Below, piece by piece: positions 5,208 to 9,839 of a stretch of DNA of 9,839 nt; positions within the stretch are counted from its first letter, which is position 1, and each line of letters starts with the position of its first letter. The translations under genes were made by a program, and so were the position numbers. Origin of the DNA: Alphaproteobacteria bacterium (GTDB lineage: Bacteria; Pseudomonadota; Alphaproteobacteria; Rhizobiales; Rhizobiaceae); NCBI GenBank assembly GCA_017308345.1, contig JAFKFE010000531.1, positions 1 through 9,839 of the forward strand, read 5' to 3'. The notes beneath the pieces were generated by a model. The model made no database searches. It had not been told where the DNA came from and saw only the letters and a program-made list of their open reading frames with translations.

Positions 5208-8200
5208 TCAGAGTCTTGCCGGCCGTCTGAGGTCAAGGGTCATTGGAAACTCTTCAGAGGCTTCTTCGTCGCGCAGCGCATAGCCGCCGGGGGTGTGGCC
5301 GCGCGGCTCGAACCGGGCAAGGCGCCGCGCCTCGGCCTCGTTGCCGTTCACCGGGAAGGTATCGTAATTGCGGCCGCCCGGATGCGCGACATGGTAGACG
5401 CAGCCGCCGACCGGGCGGCCCGACCAGCGGTCGTAGATGTCGAAAACCAGCGGCGTGTTGACCGGCAAGGCCGGATGCAGACCGGATGCCGGCTGCCAGG
5501 CCTTGAAGCGCACGCCCGCCACGGCGACCTCGCGATTGCCGGTGACCTTCATCGGCACGAGGCGTCCGTTGCAGGCGACGGCATGACGCTCCGGATTGAG
5601 GCCTTCGGTCCGCACCTGCAGCCGCTCGACGGAAGAATCGACGAAGCGGACAGTGCCACCGATCGCCCCTTGCTCGCCCATCACATGCCAGGGCTCCAGC
5701 GCCTGCCGCAGTTCCAGCTTGACGCCGGCTTGGCTTACCTCGCCGCAGAACGGAAAGCGGAATTCGAGCTGCGCGGCAAACCATTCGGGGCGGAAATCGA
5801 AGCCGTTGAGCCTCAGGTCCTCCAGCACGTCGAGAAAATCCGCCCACACATAATGCGGCAGCATGAAGCGGTCGTGCAGCGACGTGCCCCAGCGCACGAA
5901 GCGGCCGTCCAACGGGTTCTTCCAGGCCCGGGCGATGATCGCGCGGACCAACAATTGCTGGGCAAGGCTCATGCGCGCATTGGGCGGCATCTCGAAGCCG
6001 CGGAACTCGACCAGCCCGAGCCGGCCGGTCGGGCCGTCCGGAGAGAACAGCTTGTCGATGCAGATTTCCGAGCGGTGCGTGTTGCCGGTCACGTCGGTCA
6101 AGAGATTGCGGAACAGCCGGTCGACCAGCCACGGCAAAGGGGCCGTGCCCTTATCCGGATGCGGCACCTGCGCCAGCGCGATCTCCAGCTCGTAAAGCGA
6201 ATCGTGCCGCGCCTCGTCGAAGCGCGGCGCCTGGCTGGTCGGGCCGATGAACAGGCCGGAAAACAGGTAGGACAGCGACGGATGCCGCTGCCATTGCAGC
6301 ACCAGGCTCTTCAACAGGTCGGGCCTGCGCAGGAACGGGCTGTCGTTCGGCGTCGCGCCGCCGACCACCACATGGTTGCCGCCGCCGGTGCCGGTATGGC
6401 GGCCGTCGATCATGAACTTGTCGGCGCCGAGCCGCGACTGCCGTGCCTCCTCGTAAATGGCCGTGGTTGTCGCGACGCAATCGCGCCAGTTGGCGGCGGG
6501 ATGGATGTTCACCTCGATGACACCCGGATCCGGCGCGACACGGATGACGTTGAGGCGTGGATCGTGCGGCGGAGCATAGCCCTCGATATGCACCGGCACG
6601 CCGATGGCCTTCGCCGCATTCTCCGCCGCGGCGATCAGTTCGAGATAGTCCTCAAGCGCCTCGACCGGCGGCATGAACACGCAGAGCCGGCCGTCGCGCG
6701 GCTCGACGGTGAGCGCGGTGCGCACCGCGCCGCCGATCTCCGTGAGTTGCTGCTCGACGCGATCCTGCTGAACGGTGGCGGCGGTGAAGGAGGCTTCGGC
6801 CTGTTGGCGCGCCATTTCGTCGGCGCCGCCGGACGGAGCTTCCGGCAGAATCGCGTCCCGCGCCGGCAGCGCGCCGCGCGGCACGGACGGATCGACCGGC
6901 ACGATATAGGGGAATTGCGCCGGCGGCACATAAGGCAGCGCGCCGAGCGGCAGGCGATAGCCGACCGGGGAGTCGCCCGGCACCAGGAACAGCCGGCCCC
7001 GCCGCGTCTTCCACTTTTCCGAGCGCCAGCGCTGGCCAGCGGCCTGGCTGTTCCAGCGCTGCACCGGCAGCACATAGCCCGACGGCTTGGTCAGCCCGCG
7101 CTCGAAGACACGCGCCATGCGGCTGCGCTCCTCCGGGTCTTCCAGCTTGGAGTTGGACGGATCGACATTGTCCGGCAGCTTGCCTTCCTTGAGCAGCCAT
7201 TCGGCCGGATCCTCATAGGCCTCGTTGACCATCGCCTTGTCGATGCCGAGCTCGCCGGCGATCGCCGTGAGCAGGCTTTCGGCCTGTTCGGGACCGACCG
7301 CGGCATTGCCCTTCTCTCGCGCGATCAGCGACGGATCGCGCCAGACCGGTTCGCCATCGGTGCGCCAGTAGAGCGAGAAGGTCCAGCGCGGCAGGCTTTC
7401 GCCCGGATACCACTTGCCCTGCCCGTAATGCAGGAAACCACCCGGCGCGAAGCGCTCCCGCAGCCGGCGGATCAGTTGGTCGGCCTTGTCGCGCTTGGTC
7501 GGGCCGACGGCGGCCGTATTCCATTCGGCGGACTCGAAATCGTCGATCGACACGAAGGTCGGCTCGCCGCCCATGGTGAGCCGCACGTCGCCGTCTCTCA
7601 GCGCCGCGTCGACTTTTTCGCCCAGTTGATCGAGCGCTTCCCAGCTTTCGTCGGAGAACGGCTTGGTGATGCGCGGATGTTCGGCGATCCGGTCGACGTG
7701 CATGTCGAAGCTGAAGTCGACATTGGCGAAGCTTGCCATGCCGGAGATCGGCGCGGCATTGCGGAAATGCGGCGTCGCCGCCAGCGGCACGTGGCTCTCG
7801 CCGGTCAGCAGGCCGGAAGTCGGGTCGAAGCCGATCCAGCCGGCGCCGGGAATATAGACTTCGCACCAGGCGTGCAGGTCGGTGAAGTCGACAGCGGTTC
7901 CAGGCGGCCCGTCGAGCGCGACCAGGTCGGGCTTGAGCTGGATCAGGTAGCCGGAGACGAAGCGCGCGGCGATGCCGAGGTTACGCAGGACCTGCACCAG
8001 GAGCCAGCTCGAATCCCGGCACGAGCCCTTGGCGGCGGCAAGCGTCTCTTCCGGCGAATAGACGCCGGTCTCCATGCGCACGATATAGGCGATCTCGCGC
8101 TGCAGCCTTGCATTGAGGTCGACCAGGAAATTGACGGTGTTTGCCGGGCTGCGGTCGATGCTTTCCAGGAATTTGGACAGCAGCGGCCCGGCTGGTTCCG

Positions 8201-8558
8201 GCGTGCGGTAGATGGCGAGGTCTTCCCTGATCTCTTCCGGATAATCGAACGGAAAGGTCTCGGCGCTCTCCTCGACGAAGAAATCGAACGGATTGTAGAC
8301 CGTCATGTCGGCGACGAGGTCGACTTCGATCTTGAGCTCGTTGACCGGCTCCGGGAAGACGAAGCGGGCGAGGAAGTTGCCGTAGGGGTCCTGCTGCAGG
8401 TTGACGAAGTGGTTTGCCGGTTCGACCTTCAGCGAATGGCTGAGCACCTTGGTGCGCGAATGCGGCGCCGGCTGCAGCCTGATCACCTGGGGGCCGAGAA
8501 CCACCGGCCGGTCGTATTTGTAATGCGTCAGGTGATGGACGGCTGCCAGAATTGCCAT
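5208..8558 (-). CDS. Transglutaminase-like + DUF2126 putative amidoligase, 1116 aa
   Basis: First gene of the operon. Residues 1-90 are a bacterial transglutaminase N-terminal domain ([11 protein letters not shown]), ~130-255 the transglutaminase core with Cys180 (KGSCRDSSW), His229 (DLHAWCEVY) and Asp245 (GFDPTSG). Residues ~300-1110 are DUF2126, classed in Pfam as a putative amidoligase with a glutamine-synthetase-like fold. Its conserved blocks are visible: [11 protein letters not shown] (327-337), [10 protein letters not shown] (682-691), [17 protein letters not shown] (718-734), [16 protein letters not shown] (825-840) and [10 protein letters not shown] (850-859). A variable linker at ~560-605 separates two halves of the DUF2126 part. 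A ligase and a thiol hydrolase/transferase in one chain suggests making and trimming, or transferring, amide-linked groups; no substrate is established. The ATG at 8558 has GGGG five bases upstream. No signal peptide. Length is usual for this family, and no lesion is seen. Confidence 0.93.
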   Translation of the reverse strand: MAILAAVHHLTHYKYDRPVVLGPQVIRLQPAPHSRTKVLSHSLKVEPANHFVNLQQDPYGNFLARFVFPEPVNELKIEVDLVADMTVYNPFDFFVEESAETFPFDYPEEIREDLAIYRTPEPAGPLLSKFLESIDRSPANTVNFLVDLNARLQREIAYIVRMETGVYSPEETLAAAKGSCRDSSWLLVQVLRNLGIAARFVSGYLIQLKPDLVALDGPPGTAVDFTDLHAWCEVYIPGAGWIGFDPTSGLLTGESHVPLAATPHFRNAAPISGMASFANVDFSFDMHVDRIAEHPRITKPFSDESWEALDQLGEKVDAALRDGDVRLTMGGEPTFVSIDDFESAEWNTAAVGPTKRDKADQLIRRLRERFAPGGFLHYGQGKWYPGESLPRWTFSLYWRTDGEPVWRDPSLIAREKGNAAVGPEQAESLLTAIAGELGIDKAMVNEAYEDPAEWLLKEGKLPDNVDPSNSKLEDPEERSRMARVFERGLTKPSGYVLPVQRWNSQAAGQRWRSEKWKTRRGRLFLVPGDSPVGYRLPLGALPYVPPAQFPYIVPVDPSVPRGALPARDAILPEAPSGGADEMARQQAEASFTAATVQQDRVEQQLTEIGGAVRTALTVEPRDGRLCVFMPPVEALEDYLELIAAAENAAKAIGVPVHIEGYAPPHDPRLNVIRVAPDPGVIEVNIHPAANWRDCVATTTAIYEEARQSRLGADKFMIDGRHTGTGGGNHVVVGGATPNDSPFLRRPDLLKSLVLQWQRHPSLSYLFSGLFIGPTSQAPRFDEARHDSLYELEIALAQVPHPDKGTAPLPWLVDRLFRNLLTDVTGNTHRSEICIDKLFSPDGPTGRLGLVEFRGFEMPPNARMSLAQQLLVRAIIARAWKNPLDGRFVRWGTSLHDRFMLPHYVWADFLDVLEDLRLNGFDFRPEWFAAQLEFRFPFCGEVSQAGVKLELRQALEPWHVMGEQGAIGGTVRFVDSSVERLQVRTEGLNPERHAVACNGRLVPMKVTGNREVAVAGVRFKAWQPASGLHPALPVNTPLVFDIYDRWSGRPVGGCVYHVAHPGGRNYDTFPVNGNEAEARRLARFEPRGHTPGGYALRDEEASEEFPMTLDLRRPARL

Positions 8559-8663
8559 GGTGCCCCGTAGTTCGGCGTTTCAGTCGCCGAACCCTGACAT
8601 AGATGCAGGCCATTCTCCAAGCACAGATGTTGCGCTGCACCTAATTTAAGCAGCGTTGCCGGC
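8559..8663 (-). promoter_or_regulatory. Leader region between gcdH and the operon
   Basis: This 105-base gap must hold the operon promoter unless transcription runs through from gcdH. GTTCGGCG (8570-8577) and CGCCGAAC (8585-8592) form a perfect 8-bp inverted repeat with a 7-base loop, ending 11 bases before the operon's ATG, just upstream of its GGGG ribosome binding site. It could be an operator or an mRNA hairpin affecting initiation. A second, weaker inverted repeat, CGCTGC (8633-8638) with GCAGCG (8650-8655), lies just past the gcdH stop around an A/T-rich centre. Neither is followed by a T-run, so no intrinsic terminator is clear. I see no good rhizobial -35/-10 pair with correct spacing. 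Confidence 0.45.
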
Positions 8664-9839
8664 TTAGAAAAACGCCTGGATGCCCGTCTGCGCCCTTCCG
8701 AGGATCAGCGCGTGCACGTCATGCGTTCCCTCATAGGTGTTGACCGTCTCCAGGTTCTGCGCGTGGCGCATCACGTGGTAGCCGATCTGGATGCCGTTGC
8801 CGCCATGCATGTCGCGGGCCTGGCGGGCGATGTCGAGCGCCTTGCCGCAATTGTTGCGCTTGACGATGGAGATCATCTCCGGCGCCATCTTGCCTTCGTC
8901 CATCAGCCGGCCGACGCGCAACGAGCCCTGCAGGCCGAGCGCGATCTCCGTCTGCATGTCGGCGAGCTTCTTCTGGAAAAGCTGCGTGCCGGCGAGCGGC
9001 TTGCCGAACTGCTTGCGGTCGAGCCCGTATTGCCGTGCCCGGTGCCAGCAATCCTCCGCCGCGCCCATGGCGCCCCAGGAGATGCCGTAGCGCGCCCGGT
9101 TCAAGCAGCCGAACGGGCCGCCGAGGCCTCGGACGTTGGGCAGCAGCGCATCTTCGCCGACCTCGACGCCTTCCAGCACCACCTCGCCGGTGATCGACGC
9201 CCGCAGCGACAACTTGCCGCCGATCTTCGGCGCCGACAGCCCCTTCATGCCCTTTTCCAGCACGAAGCCCCGGATCTCGTCCTTGCCGTTATCGCCCTTC
9301 AGCTTCGCCCACACGACGAAGACATCGGCGATCGGCGCGTTGGAGATCCACATCTTGGAACCGGAGAGCCTGTAGCCATTGGCGGTCTTCTCGGCGCGCG
9401 TCTTCATGCCGCCCGGATCGGAGCCGGCATCCGGCTCGGTGAGGCCGAAGCAGCCGATCCACTCGCCCGAGGCGAGCTTGGGCAGGTATTTCCTGCGCTG
9501 CGCTTCCGAGCCGTAGGCATGGATAGGATACATGACCAGCGACGACTGCACGCTCATCATCGAGCGATAACCCGAGTCGATACGCTCGACTTCCCGCGCG
9601 ACCAGTCCGTAGGTCACGTAGCCGGCGCCAAGCCCGCCATACTCTTCCGGGATGGTGATACCGAGCAGGCCCGCCTCGCCCATCTCGCGGAAGATCGAGG
9701 GATCGGTCTTCTCGTCGGCATAGGCTTCCTCGATGCGAGGCGCCAGCTTGTCGGCCGCGAATGCCGCCGCGCCGTCGCGCACCATGCGCTCCTCCTCGGA
9801 AAGCTGCTCCTCGATACGGAAAGGACAGCTCCACACGAA
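8664..9839 (-). CDS. gcdH: Glutaryl-CoA dehydrogenase, start beyond right edge
   Basis: An acyl-CoA dehydrogenase oxidising and decarboxylating glutaryl-CoA to crotonyl-CoA in lysine, tryptophan and glutarate breakdown, using FAD and passing electrons to electron-transfer flavoprotein; cytoplasmic. The C-terminus [24 protein letters not shown] is nearly the signature of this enzyme and holds the catalytic Glu (in YEGTHD, about residue 369 counting from the Val/Met codon at 9836). [14 protein letters not shown] contains the Arg (about residue 91) equivalent to the substrate-binding Arg94 of human [24 protein letters not shown] and KMWISNAP are the usual flavin-contact blocks. The frame stays open to the right edge: the GTG at 9836 reads as an internal Val before [11 protein letters not shown], which aligns with the family's 'F-W-D-D-P-F-x-LEEQL' N-terminus, so probably only the first 10 or so residues are missing. 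It is not obviously linked in function to the downstream operon. Confidence 0.93.
   Translation of the reverse strand, partial: FVWSCPFRIEEQLSEEERMVRDGAAAFAADKLAPRIEEAYADEKTDPSIFREMGEAGLLGITIPEEYGGLGAGYVTYGLVAREVERIDSGYRSMMSVQSSLVMYPIHAYGSEAQRRKYLPKLASGEWIGCFGLTEPDAGSDPGGMKTRAEKTANGYRLSGSKMWISNAPIADVFVVWAKLKGDNGKDEIRGFVLEKGMKGLSAPKIGGKLSLRASITGEVVLEGVEVGEDALLPNVRGLGGPFGCLNRARYGISWGAMGAAEDCWHRARQYGLDRKQFGKPLAGTQLFQKKLADMQTEIALGLQGSLRVGRLMDEGKMAPEMISIVKRNNCGKALDIARQARDMHGGNGIQIGYHVMRHAQNLETVNTYEGTHDVHALILGRAQTGIQAFF

Larger units (their letters stand above)
1905..8558 (-). other. Three-gene amidoligase/transglutaminase operon
   Basis: The DUF2126, ATP-grasp/alpha-E and transglutaminase genes are read in one direction with gaps of six and zero bases, so they are almost certainly one transcript. 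The association of these families was described by Iyer and colleagues in a comparative-genomic study of amidoligases, which predicted synthesis and modification of a peptide product or tag, often together with an Anbu-type proteasome-like protease. No Anbu gene is visible here: the next gene after 113 bases is a glycosyltransferase fragment, and the segment ends soon after. All three genes share one reading frame. Confidence 0.85.

Noticed and set aside
2937..8570. A 1877-codon open frame on the plus strand
   Set aside because: It lies antisense to two well-supported genes that share a frame. In GC-rich DNA the codon bias of those genes removes stops from one antisense frame; the translation is arginine/glutamine/histidine-rich with no recognisable domain.
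8600..8625. CTTGGA with CTATGT as a rhizobial-type promoter for the operon
   Set aside because: Only 13 bases separate the hexamers, too few for a sigma-70-type promoter.
8633..8655. CGCTGC/GCAGCG inverted repeat as terminator of gcdH
   Set aside because: Short stem with an 11-base loop and no T-run on the minus strand.
1..9839. tRNA, rRNA or riboswitch
   Set aside because: I looked for tRNA cloverleaf parts, rRNA-like stretches and known riboswitch cores in the gaps and saw none.

Overview
The window looks like two pieces of DNA of different origin joined at about 1650-1672. The right-hand ~8.2 kb resembles a Rhizobiales (Mesorhizobium-like) alphaproteobacterial chromosome: GC-rich, all genes on the minus strand, tightly packed, and with the gene order and fused domain architecture I associate with that order. 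The left-hand ~1.65 kb is accessory DNA with small genes, broken genes and the start of an insertion sequence. The N-terminus of its transposase resembles ISAzo13-family transposases that are abundant in Gemmata-like planctomycetes. These taxonomic assignments come from recognising protein sequences, not from any search.

Left region, 1-1672. The features are: the 5' part of a small unknown gene (1-147, minus) with a strong ribosome binding site; two GC-rich hairpins (223-242 and 304-328); an unlisted 33-codon acidic small gene (388-489, minus); a helix-turn-helix regulator broken by a frame change (611-790, minus) with a perfect palindrome just upstream of its start; a HEPN/AbiU2-like coding remnant that has lost its N-terminus (975 to about 1380, minus); and the left part of an IS with the first ~58 residues of a transposase (1495-1671, plus).

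Junction, about 1650-1672. The plus-strand transposase and a minus-strand family 2 glycosyltransferase both stop making sense within the same ~25 bases. This is either an assembly or amplification chimera or a real illegitimate recombination. It decides how far the two halves may be interpreted together.

Right region, 1672-9839. A 5' fragment of a glycosyltransferase is followed (in + coordinates) by a three-gene operon read leftward from 8558 to 1905. Its genes encode a 1116-aa transglutaminase-like plus DUF2126 putative amidoligase, an 803-aa circularly permuted ATP-grasp plus alpha-E fusion, and a 294-aa stand-alone transglutaminase-like protein. Together they form the predicted peptide-ligation/modification system described from comparative genomics by Iyer and colleagues; I know of no biochemical demonstration of its product. 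All three genes lie in one reading frame, separated only by a TGA plus two codons and by a single TAG. Upstream lies glutaryl-CoA dehydrogenase (gcdH, minus), which runs off the right edge; a 105-base gap with a hairpin separates it from the operon.
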